A stretch of 41,591 nt of DNA from Arcanobacterium sp. (GTDB lineage: Bacteria; Actinomycetota; Actinomycetes; Actinomycetales; Actinomycetaceae). The notes under the pieces are model-generated. The model saw nothing but the letters and a program-made list of their open reading frames with translations, was not told the origin of the DNA and made no database searches. Shown in pieces: positions 32,661-41,591 of the stretch; the stretch's first letter is position 1, and the number at the start of each line of letters is the position of its first letter. Location of the stretch: the NCBI GenBank assembly GCA_022783665.1, contig JALFZJ010000034.1, positions 1 through 41,591 of the forward strand, given 5' to 3'. Position numbers and translations under genes: made by a program.

Positions 32661-33794
32661 GTGGCGTTCGTGGGTCAACCTCATCCCGCCGTCACCGCTG
32701 GAAGGCATGCACTGCTCGAAGTGTTGGAAGAATTGCCGGAAGGTTCGCATGTGCTTTTGGCCGTCTCTGGAGGATCAGACTCCATGGCGCTCGCGGCAAG
32801 TGCGGCGTTTGCGGCGCGAAAAACCGGCATTGTTCTCCATTCACTCACCGTCGATCACGGGATACGCCCAGAATCGGCTGAAGAAGCTGAGCAGGTGAGT
32901 CAGTGGCTTACAGCTCTTGGAATCGATGCGCGAATAGCGCATCTCAGCCACGATCGTTATGAGAGTGCCAGCCTTGGGCCAGAGGGCGATGCACGTAGTG
33001 GGCGATATGCGGCGCTAGCACATGTGGCTGTGGCGCTCGCGAAGGGAACCGGCAATGCAGTGCCCGTATTACTTGGCCACACGGCCGACGATCAGGCCGA
33101 AACGGTGCTGATGGGGCTATCGCGCGGATCTGGCGCCCGCTCGATTGCGGGGATGCCAGCCATCGGTTCACTTCCCATGCATCCAGAAGTTGCGATGTAC
33201 CGGCCTGTGCTTGCCATGCGGCGTGAACAGCTCCGCACAATCTGCATAGAACTCTCCATCCCATGGGTAGATGATCCCACCAACGAGCCAGAATCTACCT
33301 GGCGCCAAGCAAACGGTATGCCGCTACTGCGCAACGCCGTACGGCACGACGTCATCCCCCTCCTTCAGCAGGTGTTTGGCGCTGGCGTGATCGATACATT
33401 GAACCGCACGGCTCGAATGCTTCAAGATGACGACGCTACTCTCACCACCCTGGCACGTGCGGCTTTGATCGATGCTGCGGTGGCATCGTCTGCAATGAGA
33501 TTACGCCAAATCCATGCTGGAGAAAGAGGCGCGTGCGAGCATATTGATGTGCGCACCGTGGCGCTTGCGAGCCATCCGCGTGCTGTGCGCTCGCGGGCGC
33601 TAAGAGAAGCCTTTTTGGCTTGTGGCGGAAGAAATGGCGAGCTAGTTTACCGCCACATTACAGCTCTTGATAAGCTCGTTATTGGCATCGATAACAACTT
33701 AGCCCTCGATCTGCCCGGAGTGCGGGTGCGGCGAGTGAACAATGTGATGACGTTTGAGTCAGTAAATGCTTGTGGAGGAGCGCATGAATCGTGA
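32661..33794 (+). CDS. tilS: tRNA(Ile)-lysidine synthetase
   Basis: A 377-residue ATP-dependent ligase that attaches lysine to C34 of the AUA-decoding tRNA-Ile. The PP-loop SGGSDS lies at residues 36-41, with further N-type ATPase motifs VDHGIRPES and LLGHTADDQAET. A C-terminal helical region follows, short compared with E. coli TilS. The GTG start follows the DUF2342 stop with no spacer. The stop overlaps the hpt start by 11 nt, so all three genes are translationally linked. Essential in nearly all bacteria, so a functional copy is expected. Confidence 0.95.
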   Translation: MAFVGQPHPAVTAGRHALLEVLEELPEGSHVLLAVSGGSDSMALAASAAFAARKTGIVLHSLTVDHGIRPESAEEAEQVSQWLTALGIDARIAHLSHDRYESASLGPEGDARSGRYAALAHVAVALAKGTGNAVPVLLGHTADDQAETVLMGLSRGSGARSIAGMPAIGSLPMHPEVAMYRPVLAMRREQLRTICIELSIPWVDDPTNEPESTWRQANGMPLLRNAVRHDVIPLLQQVFGAGVIDTLNRTARMLQDDDATLTTLARAALIDAAVASSAMRLRQIHAGERGACEHIDVRTVALASHPRAVRSRALREAFLACGGRNGELVYRHITALDKLVIGIDNNLALDLPGVRVRRVNNVMTFESVNACGGAHES

Positions 33795-34341
33795 AGATGC
33801 AGGGTCGGATATTCTAGACGTTTTGATCTCTGAAGAGCAGATCAACGAACGTTTGGAAGAGCTCGGCGAGGAGATTTCGCGCGACTATGCTGGAGAAGAG
33901 ATCCTGCTCGTCGGTGTATTGCGTGGCGCCATCATGGTGATGGCTGATCTGTCGCGCAAAATACATCGCCCCGTGCAGATGGATTGGATGGCAGTGTCGT
34001 CATACGGCGCGGGCACGAAGTCTAGCGGCGTGGTGCGCATTCTGAAAGATCTCAACGAAGATATCAAAGATCGCCATGTGCTGATTGTGGAAGATGTGCT
34101 TGATTCTGGGCTCACTCTTTCTTGGCTTAAGGCGAATCTGGAGTCACGCCGCCCCAAGAGTATTAAGGTGGCCACCTTTCTTCGCAAGCCAGCGGCTGAG
34201 AAAGTGCATATCGACCCTGACTATGTAGGTTTCGATATTCCTGATGCTTTCGTAGTGGGATACGGGCTTGACTACGCGGAAAACTATCGCCACTTGCCCT
34301 TTATCGCCACTCTTGCGCCACAAGTGTATGGAGAGAAATAG
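33784..34341 (+). CDS. hpt: Hypoxanthine phosphoribosyltransferase
   Basis: A 185-residue purine-salvage enzyme making IMP or GMP from PRPP. The PRPP-binding motif reads VLIVEDVLDSGLTL. The flexible-loop and GVLRGAIMVMADL segments are typical of bacterial Hpt. I chose the ATG at 33784 because GGAGGAG (33774-33780) lies just upstream. An in-frame GTG six codons earlier would place the ribosome site inside the gene. It overlaps the tilS stop by 11 nt, and its own stop abuts the ftsH ATG. The tilS-hpt-ftsH order is widely conserved. Confidence 0.96.
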   Translation: MNREDAGSDILDVLISEEQINERLEELGEEISRDYAGEEILLVGVLRGAIMVMADLSRKIHRPVQMDWMAVSSYGAGTKSSGVVRILKDLNEDIKDRHVLIVEDVLDSGLTLSWLKANLESRRPKSIKVATFLRKPAAEKVHIDPDYVGFDIPDAFVVGYGLDYAENYRHLPFIATLAPQVYGEK

Positions 34342-36606
34342 ATGACGAACGAGCACGATCCACGGCTCGAGGACGCACCGGATAAAGACTCGCGCCAGAG
34401 CGCAGACGAAAGTACGAAGCGAAAGAAACAGCTTCGCGACTATAACCGGAAAGGCCGCAAAACCCGCAACAAGGGTGGGGCTAAACCCGGATTTGGTGAT
34501 GATGCTTTTCGCGCTCCGTTGAAGAGTTTTGGAGACGGTGAACACGTGAATAAGCGCGTTGATAACAATCGCGGCGGAAAGAATCTGCCCAACAATATGC
34601 GCGAGCTGACGGAAGAAGAAAAGAAGCGTTTGCGCCGGCGGGGTATCGTCTCTGCGATAGTGTTCATTTTGCTCGGATCGATTTTTGCGGTGTGGCTGAT
34701 TAACCCTGGCGGATTTACTGCGGTAAAGACGTCGGAGGGGATCTCGGTACTCGAAACTCAAAAGATCGAACGCGTGCAGGTGACGAACGGTTCGCAGATT
34801 GTGCAGGTGTGGCTCGATCAGGAGTACACGCCTACCGATCTTGAAGGGAAAAAAGGTACTCCCACCAAAAAGGTGCAGTTCCAATATATTGATCCTCAAG
34901 CAGAGCAGATTTCTCGCCTTGTAGCTAATGCGGATTCGGAAAACGGATACAATTCGGTGGTTCCGCAGCAATCATTCCTCGGCACGATGGTACAGCTTTT
35001 GCTGCCGATGTTTTTGCTCATTGCAGTGTTCATCTGGCTGTTTCCCAAGCTCCAGGGTGGAATGACGCAATTCGGGAAAGTGAAAAAGGATGGCATCGAT
35101 TCCGACCGCCCAGATGTGACGTTTGCGGATGTGGCTGGCGTGGATGAAGCTGTGGAAGAGCTGCGCGAGATCAAGGAGTTTTTAGATACTCCCGAGAAGT
35201 TCCATAAGATGGGTGCGAAGATTCCGCGTGGCGTATTACTCTACGGGCCTCCGGGCACGGGTAAGACGCTACTTGCGAAAGCCGTTGCAGGCGAGGCTGG
35301 CGTACCTTTCTTCCATATTTCAGCATCAGAGTTCGTTGAAATGTTTGTGGGCGTGGGTGCCTCACGTGTACGCGATCTGTTTACTAAAGCCAAGAAAGCC
35401 TCTCCGGCAATCGTATTCGTAGACGAGATCGATGCCGTTGGGCGCAACCGAGGCTCTGGCATTGGTGGAGGAAATGATGAACGCGAGCAGACCCTCAACC
35501 AGCTCCTTGTAGAAATGGATGGTTTTGACGATCGCACAAACGTGATCGTGATTGCCGCGACGAACCGCCCGGATGTGCTTGATTCTGCGCTATTGCGCCC
35601 TGGCCGCTTCGATCGGCAGATTGCGGTGGATGCGCCCGATCTGCCTGGGCGTGAGAAGATTCTTCATGTGCATGCTGAAGGAAAGCCACTCGCCGAGGGC
35701 GTGGAACTTGCGTCGATAGCGCGCCGAACTCCCGGATTCTCAGGTGCCGATTTGGCGAATCTGCTGAACGAGGCAGCCCTGCTTGCAGCACGGCGCAAAC
35801 ACGAGGTCATCACTGAAGACGACGTTGACGAAGCTATCGACCGCGTTATTGCCGGCCCGCAACGTAGAACCCGCGTGATGAACGCGAAAGAAAAGCGCAT
35901 GACGGCATACCACGAGGGCGGCCATGCGATTGCGGCTGCAGCGCTGAACTATACCGATCCGGTGACGAAAGTGACGATTTTGCCTCGTGGCAGGGCTCTT
36001 GGTTACACGATGGTGATGCCCACGGAGGATAAGTTCTCCACCTCGCGCAATGAGCTGTTAGACCAGCTTGTGTATGCCATGGGTGGGCGAATAGCTGAAG
36101 AGGTCGTGTTCCATGATCCATCTACAGGCGCATCGAATGATATCCAAAAGGCAACTGAGATTGCCCGCAAGATGGTTACAGAATATGGCATGAGCTCGCG
36201 TGTGGGGGCTGTGCGCCTGACTCCGAATGAGTCCGACCCGATGACTCGTATGGGTGGCGGTGGCCAACGCGAGTATTCTGATGGGCTCGCACAAGTAATT
36301 GATGACGAAGTGCATCAGCTGATGGAGATGGCGAATCAGGAGGCATGGGAGCTTATTAATAATAATCGCCATGTGCTCGATGCCTTGGCCGCGCTTCTGC
36401 TGGAAAAAGAGACTGTGCTTGAGGCTGAACTCAAAGAGCTTTTCGCAGATATTGTGAAGGCTCCGCCACGCGAGCAGTGGCTTTCCGCTCCGAGTAGGCC
36501 GGTATCGGATCTTCCACCAGTTGATTTCCCGACGCCAAGTGAAAAGACGGCGGCTGGTGAGCCTGCGGGCTCAGGCGATGAACGTGGTGAACAGCAAGAG
36601 ACGTAA
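34342..36606 (+). CDS. ftsH: Membrane-bound AAA+ zinc protease FtsH
   Basis: A 754-residue hexameric quality-control protease. An unusual basic and polar N-terminal extension (1 to about 98, rich in Lys/Arg/Asn/Gly) precedes transmembrane helix 1 (101-121). A small periplasmic domain and helix 2 (214-234) follow. The AAA module has Walker A GPPGTGKT (302-309), Walker [10 protein letters not shown], and the SRH with [20 protein letters not shown]. The protease has HEGGH at 524-528. The tail is Pro/Glu-rich. Its ATG directly abuts the hpt stop codon. A hairpin follows the gene. Confidence 0.97.
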   Translation: MTNEHDPRLEDAPDKDSRQSADESTKRKKQLRDYNRKGRKTRNKGGAKPGFGDDAFRAPLKSFGDGEHVNKRVDNNRGGKNLPNNMRELTEEEKKRLRRRGIVSAIVFILLGSIFAVWLINPGGFTAVKTSEGISVLETQKIERVQVTNGSQIVQVWLDQEYTPTDLEGKKGTPTKKVQFQYIDPQAEQISRLVANADSENGYNSVVPQQSFLGTMVQLLLPMFLLIAVFIWLFPKLQGGMTQFGKVKKDGIDSDRPDVTFADVAGVDEAVEELREIKEFLDTPEKFHKMGAKIPRGVLLYGPPGTGKTLLAKAVAGEAGVPFFHISASEFVEMFVGVGASRVRDLFTKAKKASPAIVFVDEIDAVGRNRGSGIGGGNDEREQTLNQLLVEMDGFDDRTNVIVIAATNRPDVLDSALLRPGRFDRQIAVDAPDLPGREKILHVHAEGKPLAEGVELASIARRTPGFSGADLANLLNEAALLAARRKHEVITEDDVDEAIDRVIAGPQRRTRVMNAKEKRMTAYHEGGHAIAAAALNYTDPVTKVTILPRGRALGYTMVMPTEDKFSTSRNELLDQLVYAMGGRIAEEVVFHDPSTGASNDIQKATEIARKMVTEYGMSSRVGAVRLTPNESDPMTRMGGGGQREYSDGLAQVIDDEVHQLMEMANQEAWELINNNRHVLDALAALLLEKETVLEAELKELFADIVKAPPREQWLSAPSRPVSDLPPVDFPTPSEKTAAGEPAGSGDERGEQQET

Positions 36607-36608
36607 CA

Positions 36609-36630
36609 CTGCCACGCAGGGCGTGGGCAG
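36609..36630 (+). terminator. Hairpin after ftsH
   Basis: CTGCCACGC (36609-36617), loop AGG, then GCGTGGGCAG (36621-36630) form a strong stem with one bulge, 3 nt after the ftsH stop. There is no T-tract. It may attenuate read-through into folE or protect the 3-prime end of the ftsH message. Confidence 0.45.
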
Positions 36631-36720
36631 GCTGGCTCATGCAGGGGGTGCTGAGCCGCGCTGCTTGCTCGATGGCTGGCGGGACTCGATCGGGAGCGGT
36701 ATTGGCGTGAGGAGAATTAG

Positions 36721-37359
36721 GTGAGCGAAGGACGAAATGAGTGGCAGGAATCTGTTCATGGCACTGTGGGTGAATATGAGCGTGTAGCTGTAGGCGAATA
36801 CGATGAGGCGGGCGTACGCGAGGCGGTGCGCAGCCTGCTCGTGGCCATCGGCGAAGACCCTGAGCGTGACGGTTTGAAAGACACCCCTGATCGAGTGGCG
36901 CGCGCTTATAGGGAGATGTTCTCTGGCCTACACACTGACCCTTCGGAAGTGCTCGATAAAGTGTTTGATATCGGACATCAAGAAATGGTGCTTGTGCGCG
37001 ATATTCAGATGTATTCCATGTGTGAGCATCATCTTCTCCCTTTCCATGGCGTAGCGCATGTGGGGTATATTCCGGGAGACGACGGGCGGGTTACTGGCCT
37101 TTCGAAGCTCGCGAGGCTCGTTGAGGGCTATGCGGCGCGCCCTCAGGTTCAAGAGCGCTTGACTTCCCAAATCGCTGATGCCTTGGTGGATCGTCTCCAT
37201 GCCCGCGGAGTGATCGTGGTAGTAGAGGCTGAGCACTTGTGTATGAGTATGCGCGGAGTGCGCAAGCCAGGATCGAGAACGGTTACATCTGCAGTGCGTG
37301 GCATCATGCGTGATCAGGCCACGCGAAGTGAGGCAATGAGCCTTATCATGGCGCGTTAA
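36721..37359 (+). CDS. folE: GTP cyclohydrolase I
   Basis: A 212-residue enzyme for the first step of folate synthesis, GTP to dihydroneopterin triphosphate. Zinc ligands are Cys101 and His104 (in [10 protein letters not shown]) and Cys174 (in [15 protein letters not shown]). The N-terminal 25 residues are a variable, Glu-rich extension. The GTG start has AGGAG 6 nt upstream. It is separated from ftsH by 114 bp containing a hairpin, and leads the folE-folP-folBK group. Confidence 0.96.
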   Translation: MSEGRNEWQESVHGTVGEYERVAVGEYDEAGVREAVRSLLVAIGEDPERDGLKDTPDRVARAYREMFSGLHTDPSEVLDKVFDIGHQEMVLVRDIQMYSMCEHHLLPFHGVAHVGYIPGDDGRVTGLSKLARLVEGYAARPQVQERLTSQIADALVDRLHARGVIVVVEAEHLCMSMRGVRKPGSRTVTSAVRGIMRDQATRSEAMSLIMAR

Positions 37360-37455
37360 TCACTTCGAGGCTGTGGGCAGTTTACCCCGTAGGAAACAGC
37401 TGCTGATGCCTGATACTCAGATCGATCGGGAATACTGGGCGCAGAGGAGTAACGT

Positions 37456-38337
37456 ATGGAAATAATGGGAATCGTGAATGTGACTCCGGATTCATTCTCC
37501 GATGGTGGAAAATGGAGTGATCCGCAAGCCGCTATCGCGCACGGCCGCGACCTTATCGCGGCCGGCGCCTCCATCCTCGATATTGGCGGTGAATCCACGA
37601 GGCCAGGTGCTACTGCTTTGAGCCCCGATGAGGAGTGGACACGTATTGAGCCTGTGGTGAGTGAGCTTTCGCCGCATGTGACGGTCTCGGTGGATACGTA
37701 TCACAGCGAAACGGCACGCCGAGCCGCGAAGGCTGGTGCCAAGATCATCAACGATGTGACTGGGGGCCAGGGCGATCCGCAGATGTTCGAGGTGGTGAGC
37801 GCCTTAGACGTGGATTACATCCTCCAGCACGGACGTGGCAATGCTGCGAATATGAATGATTTGGCTGTGTATAGTGAGCATGTTGCCACAGAGCTCACCA
37901 AGGAAATGCTTCGCTCGCGCGGCAGTGCAGTGGCAGCAGGGATTTCACCAGAACGTATCATTCTTGATCCTGGGCTCGGTTTTGCCAAGGTAGGGGATCA
38001 GGATTGGGATGCTTTAGGTGGCTTGGAAGAGTATCTTCACTTGGGGCACAGGGTGCTTATCGGCCCTTCGCGTAAGCGTTTTCTCGCTGGGGTGAGCCAG
38101 GCGAGCGTTGCGTCCGAGCGTGACCTCGCCACCGCTGTACTTTCTGCTATGCTCGCAGACGCCGGGGTGTGGGCTGTGCGCGTGCATAACGTGGCTGCCA
38201 CGGCCACAGCTATCGCGGTGCATGAACGGTTGTGGCAGGCAGTAGACGAATGGCAAGATATGCGCGGAATCCGTGATGCGCACGATGCTAACCACCATAT
38301 CGACTTTCTAGATATGCACTCAGCGAAGGGAGAGTAG
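37456..38337 (+). CDS. folP: Dihydropteroate synthase
   Basis: A 293-residue TIM-barrel enzyme that joins p-aminobenzoate to the pterin; the sulfonamide target. The signatures MGIVNVTPDSFSDGG (residues 4-18) and GGESTRPG (44-51) are intact, as is the late GPSRKRFL. GAGGAG precedes the ATG. The last 30 residues extend beyond the barrel and are His/Asp-rich. It is followed after 6 bp by the FolB-FolK fusion gene. Confidence 0.96.
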   Translation: MEIMGIVNVTPDSFSDGGKWSDPQAAIAHGRDLIAAGASILDIGGESTRPGATALSPDEEWTRIEPVVSELSPHVTVSVDTYHSETARRAAKAGAKIINDVTGGQGDPQMFEVVSALDVDYILQHGRGNAANMNDLAVYSEHVATELTKEMLRSRGSAVAAGISPERIILDPGLGFAKVGDQDWDALGGLEEYLHLGHRVLIGPSRKRFLAGVSQASVASERDLATAVLSAMLADAGVWAVRVHNVAATATAIAVHERLWQAVDEWQDMRGIRDAHDANHHIDFLDMHSAKGE

Positions 38338-38343
38338 CAGCTG

Positions 38344-39429
38344 GTGATGGATGAAACTGTTGATACGATAACGCTCACCGGCTTGAAGGTGGAGGGTACA
38401 CATGGCGTGCTCGATCATGAACATTCTGAGCCACAGCTTTTTGTGATAGACGTCGTGCTTGAGGTGCCGACGTCGCGTGCGATTGCGAGTGATTCCATCG
38501 AGCACACAGTGAGTTATGCCGATGTGGCCGATCGCGTAGTGCAGATTGTACAAGGCGAACATGTAGACCTTATCGAAACTCTTGCTGATCGCATTGCACA
38601 AGATCTGCTTACTCTTGGCCCACGCACAGCGGAAGTAAGTGTGCATAAACCCAATGCTCCGATGAGTCACGATTTTGCCGACGTGTCGGTGACGGCTGTG
38701 CGTATGGGGCCAGCATTGCGCCAGGCTCAACATAAGGTTGTGATTGCGCTTGGCTCTAACCTAGAAGATCCCGTGGCTCATATTTGCGAAGCAATCGTAG
38801 AGATGGGCGCGTTCGTGAATATCACGGAGGTTTCCGGATTGTACAGTTCAGAGCCGGTACTCGCTCCAGGCCAGGCGAAGCAGCCGGACTATGTCAATGC
38901 GGTAGTCATAGGCACTAGTTTTGATGCACCCCTGGTGCTGCTCTACCAGCTCCATGAGCTTGAGCATATGCATGGGCGTGAGCGTCTGGAGCGATGGGGA
39001 GCGCGCACTCTCGATCTCGACGTGATCAGTATTGACGGCCTCACCCTCAACGATCCCGAGATCACTGTGCCTCATCCGCGAGCAAAGGAGCGGCGTTTCG
39101 TGCTCGAGCCGTGGCTTGACGCTGATCCAGATGCCACCCTCGACGGGGTGCCAGTGGAGGATCTTTTGAAGGGGGTCAAGGATCAGCGCCTGGAGCCTTT
39201 GGGGATTGTGCCCGATCTACCGATATATGACGACGATTTCGACGTGTCCGATCATTTCAGTGCTGGTGGCAAGCATTTCGACTCGCGCACCTTCGATATG
39301 CCCTTCGATCCTATGAATCCCGATCATTTCGGTGCTAGCGATTTCGACTTCGGTGATATCCGGCCCGAGGATTTTGATGACGATTCTGGATCAGATACTG
39401 ATTCAGGCTCACCGGGAAAGCATGACTGA
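38344..39429 (+). CDS. folBK: Bifunctional dihydroneopterin aldolase / HPPK with acidic tail
   Basis: The protein has 361 residues. Residues about 6-121 are FolB (LKVEGTHGVLDHE; conserved Lys102 in VHKPNAP). Residues about 130-290 are FolK: ALGSNL (135-140), the RWGARTLDLDVI Mg/ATP loop (217-228), and PHPR. Together they convert dihydroneopterin to hydroxymethyl-dihydropterin pyrophosphate, the FolP substrate. Residues 295-361 form an Asp/Phe-rich tail with repeated DDFD, DHF and DFDFGD elements, not part of either family. The GTG start is favoured by AAGGGAG ten nt upstream; an ATG is the next codon. Its stop overlaps the next start (TGATG). Confidence 0.94.
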   Translation: MMDETVDTITLTGLKVEGTHGVLDHEHSEPQLFVIDVVLEVPTSRAIASDSIEHTVSYADVADRVVQIVQGEHVDLIETLADRIAQDLLTLGPRTAEVSVHKPNAPMSHDFADVSVTAVRMGPALRQAQHKVVIALGSNLEDPVAHICEAIVEMGAFVNITEVSGLYSSEPVLAPGQAKQPDYVNAVVIGTSFDAPLVLLYQLHELEHMHGRERLERWGARTLDLDVISIDGLTLNDPEITVPHPRAKERRFVLEPWLDADPDATLDGVPVEDLLKGVKDQRLEPLGIVPDLPIYDDDFDVSDHFSAGGKHFDSRTFDMPFDPMNPDHFGASDFDFGDIRPEDFDDDSGSDTDSGSPGKHD

Positions 39430-39965
39430 TGGTGCATGATTCTAGCCGCATGCCGAAGGGGCGCGGCAAAGGAGGTTTGCAGCTCACGCCGTGGTGGTTG
39501 CTGGTGCTGCTGTGCGTTGTTGCGGGCGCACTTACCTTCTTCGCGGTGGAAATCTGGCTTCGGGGTGGATATGCTCCCCCGATTGTGCCTTTTGTTGCCT
39601 TCGTGATGCCAATCCTTGTGGGTGTATTCGTCGCGTGGCAGGGCTGGAATGTGCGCCGATACCAGATGGGCAAACGCAGTATGAACCCATTAACCGCAGC
39701 TCGAATCGCCTTACTTGCTCAAGCAGGATCGCGCACGGGAGCTATCCTCACAGGCATCGTTCTTGCAATGATTGCAGCCTATAAACACAGCGGTACTACC
39801 GCATTCTTCGATGGCCAGATTGTGCGGCTGTGGCTTGCTGTGGGTGGATCTGCCCTCCTGGTGGGATGCTCTTATCTTGCCGAATGGTGGTGCCTGATTG
39901 TAGACGACGATGACGCGGCAAGCGATCAGAAGCCTCCGCGCGGAGGCAGCGCAGCTCCGGCGTAG
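39429..39965 (+). CDS. DUF3180 membrane protein
   Basis: A 178-residue protein with four transmembrane helices: about 23-43, 50-70, then two after the signature NPLTAARIALLAQAGSRTGAILTG (about 87-110). DUF3180 proteins are regularly encoded right after folK in Actinobacteria; their function is unknown. The start overlaps the folBK stop, so coupled translation is likely. The C-terminus is Asp-rich and cytoplasmic by the positive-inside rule. Confidence 0.92.
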   Translation: MVHDSSRMPKGRGKGGLQLTPWWLLVLLCVVAGALTFFAVEIWLRGGYAPPIVPFVAFVMPILVGVFVAWQGWNVRRYQMGKRSMNPLTAARIALLAQAGSRTGAILTGIVLAMIAAYKHSGTTAFFDGQIVRLWLAVGGSALLVGCSYLAEWWCLIVDDDDAASDQKPPRGGSAAPA

Positions 39966-40041
39966 GGCGGGCTTCAAAGCCGCAGCGCATACGATTCCAG
40001 GAGGATTTTTTGGCGCTTTAATCGCTCCCATCTCGGATAGT

Positions 40042-41409
40042 ATGGGGTATATGCCCAGCAATACCACCGCCCTATTAGGCGAGCCGCAGACGCTCGCCCA
40101 GAATCTCGGCGAACTTGATCTACTCTCGATTGGGGCAGCGCTGGTATGGGCTCTTCTGCTCGTTGTAGGGGCGGGCATGGCCGCGCGCGCAATTATCATC
40201 TCAGAGCGTGCGATTGGAGTGAAATTAATCCTCATCGCGGTGCCTATTGCCCTCGCTACTGCGGTGTATGTGCTCTACAATCGCATCTTTCGGCCATTTG
40301 ATAGTGAACTCGAGTGGTATCTTTTTCCCGCAATAGGCGTGGTGGCGATGGCTTTGCTGGCATTGTTATGTGCGAAGGAGCGGCGCCTGGGTGGCGCCGT
40401 CGCTCTTGTTGTGGCGGCCGTGGGCAGCTTTGGCATCGCCAATTATGCCTACGCTTTGTATCCCACGCCTGCGTCATTTACTGCACAGCCTGCTGCGGCT
40501 GAAATGAGCTACGCGCAGTTTTCCAAGCAGACCACATCTCCAACAATTGATACGGCTGATGGTGAGAGCCGGAGTACCGGCGCATTGGTTGAGGTAAACA
40601 TACCGCCCACGGCAAGCGGTTTTCATGCCCGCCCAGCCTATGCTTATATCCCGCCCGCGTACTGGGAAGGGGCGAAGCTGCCGGTAGTGGTGCTGCTAGC
40701 TGGTGTACCAGGAGACCCAAAGTGGTGGTTCGATATGTACGGGGCTGCCACTATCCTCGACGACTATCAGCGCACCCATGCCGGGCGAGCCCCAATCGTC
40801 GTCTCCGTAGATGCCACTGGCTCAAGGTACGATAACCCCTTGTGCATAGACGCTCCGCCGCGCGGCGATCAGCCTGCTAAAGCTATCCAAACCTGGCTCA
40901 CTCAAGATGTGCCCTCTGGGCTTTCGCAGCTATTTAGAGTTGACCGCGATACACACAGATGGACGATAGGCGGCCTTTCCTATGGCGGCACCTGCGCATT
41001 CCAGGTGGTAACGAACCATCCCGATGTGTATGGCTCGTTTCTCGATTTTTCTGGAGCGCCTGAGCCGCTGTCAGGCACTAAACAGCACACACTCGACGTC
41101 TTCTTTAATGGCGATGAATCAGCGTTCGCCGCTATTGATCCGGCAAGCATCCTGAGCAATGCGGCTCACAACCACAATCAGGGGCAAGGCAGTGCGCCAG
41201 ATTTTTCGAATATCAGCGGCGTATTTGTGGCAGGCGAAAGCGATGACGGCGCCATCAAGGCGTTAACGCACCTCAATTCGCTGGCCACGCAGGCAGGTAT
41301 GGCATCTGAGTATCGCGAGTTGCCTGGTGGCCACACCGCACAAGTATGGCGAGAGGCTCTGCGCGTGTATCTACCGTTTGCAGCACGTAGAGGAGGGATC
41401 GAAGAATGA
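40042..41409 (+). CDS. Membrane-anchored esterase, alpha/beta hydrolase (putative esterase / Ag85-like)
   Basis: The protein has 455 residues from the ATG at 40042. The frame is open back to an ATG at 39910, but that stretch overlaps DUF3180, is Arg-rich with locally rare AGA/AGG/CGG codons, and has no ribosome site. Even 40042 lacks one. An AGGAGG at 39999 has no usable start at proper spacing. About four N-terminal membrane helices are followed by an exported esterase-D-type domain with nucleophile motif GLSYGG, an oxyanion region VLLAGVPGDPKWW, and a probable catalytic His in GGHTAQVW. Related proteins include mycolyltransferase-like esterases. The substrate is unknown, probably a cell-envelope ester. 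The stop overlaps the next gene start (ATGA). Confidence 0.85.
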   Translation: MGYMPSNTTALLGEPQTLAQNLGELDLLSIGAALVWALLLVVGAGMAARAIIISERAIGVKLILIAVPIALATAVYVLYNRIFRPFDSELEWYLFPAIGVVAMALLALLCAKERRLGGAVALVVAAVGSFGIANYAYALYPTPASFTAQPAAAEMSYAQFSKQTTSPTIDTADGESRSTGALVEVNIPPTASGFHARPAYAYIPPAYWEGAKLPVVVLLAGVPGDPKWWFDMYGAATILDDYQRTHAGRAPIVVSVDATGSRYDNPLCIDAPPRGDQPAKAIQTWLTQDVPSGLSQLFRVDRDTHRWTIGGLSYGGTCAFQVVTNHPDVYGSFLDFSGAPEPLSGTKQHTLDVFFNGDESAFAAIDPASILSNAAHNHNQGQGSAPDFSNISGVFVAGESDDGAIKALTHLNSLATQAGMASEYRELPGGHTAQVWREALRVYLPFAARRGGIEE

Positions 41410-41591
41410 AAGCAGTGCGCAAAGCACTGACAATAATTCCGGGTACGGTGCTTGTGATCGCCGTGATCTGGGTTTTCGCTATTGTGCTGAGAATCCAAGG
41501 TATCGATCCTAATGATGCTCTAGGAATCAGCTTTGCGAATATGAATGAATCGTGGCGATTCCTCACCTCGCTCCTTACCGCGAAATCATTC
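41406..41591 (+). CDS. Membrane protein, 5-prime part only
   Basis: The first 62 codons are open to the window end. The ATG overlaps the esterase stop, so it is the next gene of the same operon. A basic start (MKAVRKAL) is followed by one hydrophobic helix (about 10-28) and then a polar segment with an FLTSLL stretch near the cut. Too short for family assignment. A rhomboid-like or lysyl-phosphatidylglycerol-synthase-like membrane protein is conceivable from the envelope context, but this is not shown. Confidence 0.75.
   Translation, partial: MKAVRKALTIIPGTVLVIAVIWVFAIVLRIQGIDPNDALGISFANMNESWRFLTSLLTAKSF

Noticed and set aside
39910-40041. N-terminal 44 residues of the longest esterase frame
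   Set aside because: Overlaps DUF3180, uses locally rare Arg codons, has no ribosome site and no protein-like features; the later ATG is preferred.
1-41591. CRISPR array, insertion sequence, prophage or toxin-antitoxin pair
   Set aside because: No regular short repeats with unique spacers, transposase, integrase or paired small toxin genes were seen.

Overview
The window is a stretch of chromosomal core genome from an actinobacterium of moderate GC (mid-50s percent by eye). The order ppa / dacB / DUF2342 metalloprotease / tilS / hpt / ftsH / folE / folP / folB-folK / DUF3180, the nitrobindin-like / ygfZ / dtd cluster, a DtxR/IdeR-type iron box and ClpC all fit Actinobacteria. The small-genome style and protein sequences suggest Actinomycetaceae (Trueperella/Arcanobacterium-like). 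That placement is inference, not a database result. I see no insertion sequence, prophage, CRISPR array, tRNA or rRNA.

Layout. 1-550 is gene-free, with a diverged direct repeat and a strong hairpin. 551-3834 (+) holds a polytopic membrane protein, a nitrobindin-like protein without the usual heme histidine, YgfZ and D-aminoacyl-tRNA deacylase. 3944-6484 (+) is clpC behind a possible ClgR operator, followed by a terminator. 6862-10466 has a MarR regulator (+) converging on an MFS transporter and an unrecognised 621-residue membrane protein (both -). 10616-13348 (+) is pyruvate phosphate dikinase with its own promoter palindrome and terminator. 13609-17043 is a likely regulon: a GntR/FCD regulator and two organophosphate:phosphate antiporter (OPA) family transporters sharing TTGTAT/ATACAA operator elements.

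17263-23654 (+) is an iron block: a DtxR-like box, feoA, a feoB with an unusual cysteine-rich insertion, a small FeoC-like HTH/Cys protein, and a large FAD / 4Fe-4S D-2-hydroxyacid (D-lactate-type) dehydrogenase. 23725-27117 (-) carries metX, an S33 hydrolase and deoD. After a 586-bp gap with a possible MtrA box comes a secreted coiled-coil NlpC/P60 peptidoglycan hydrolase (27704-29284). 29450-41591 is the conserved actinobacterial block from pyrophosphatase and PBP4-type carboxypeptidase through tRNA-Ile lysidine synthetase, Hpt, FtsH and the folate pathway. It ends with DUF3180, a membrane-anchored esterase and the first 62 codons of another membrane protein.

No wholly new multi-gene system stands out. 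The observations most worth following are the Cys-rich FeoB insertion coupled to a Cys-bearing FeoC-like partner, the GntR/OPA operator array, and the acidic tail on the FolB-FolK fusion.
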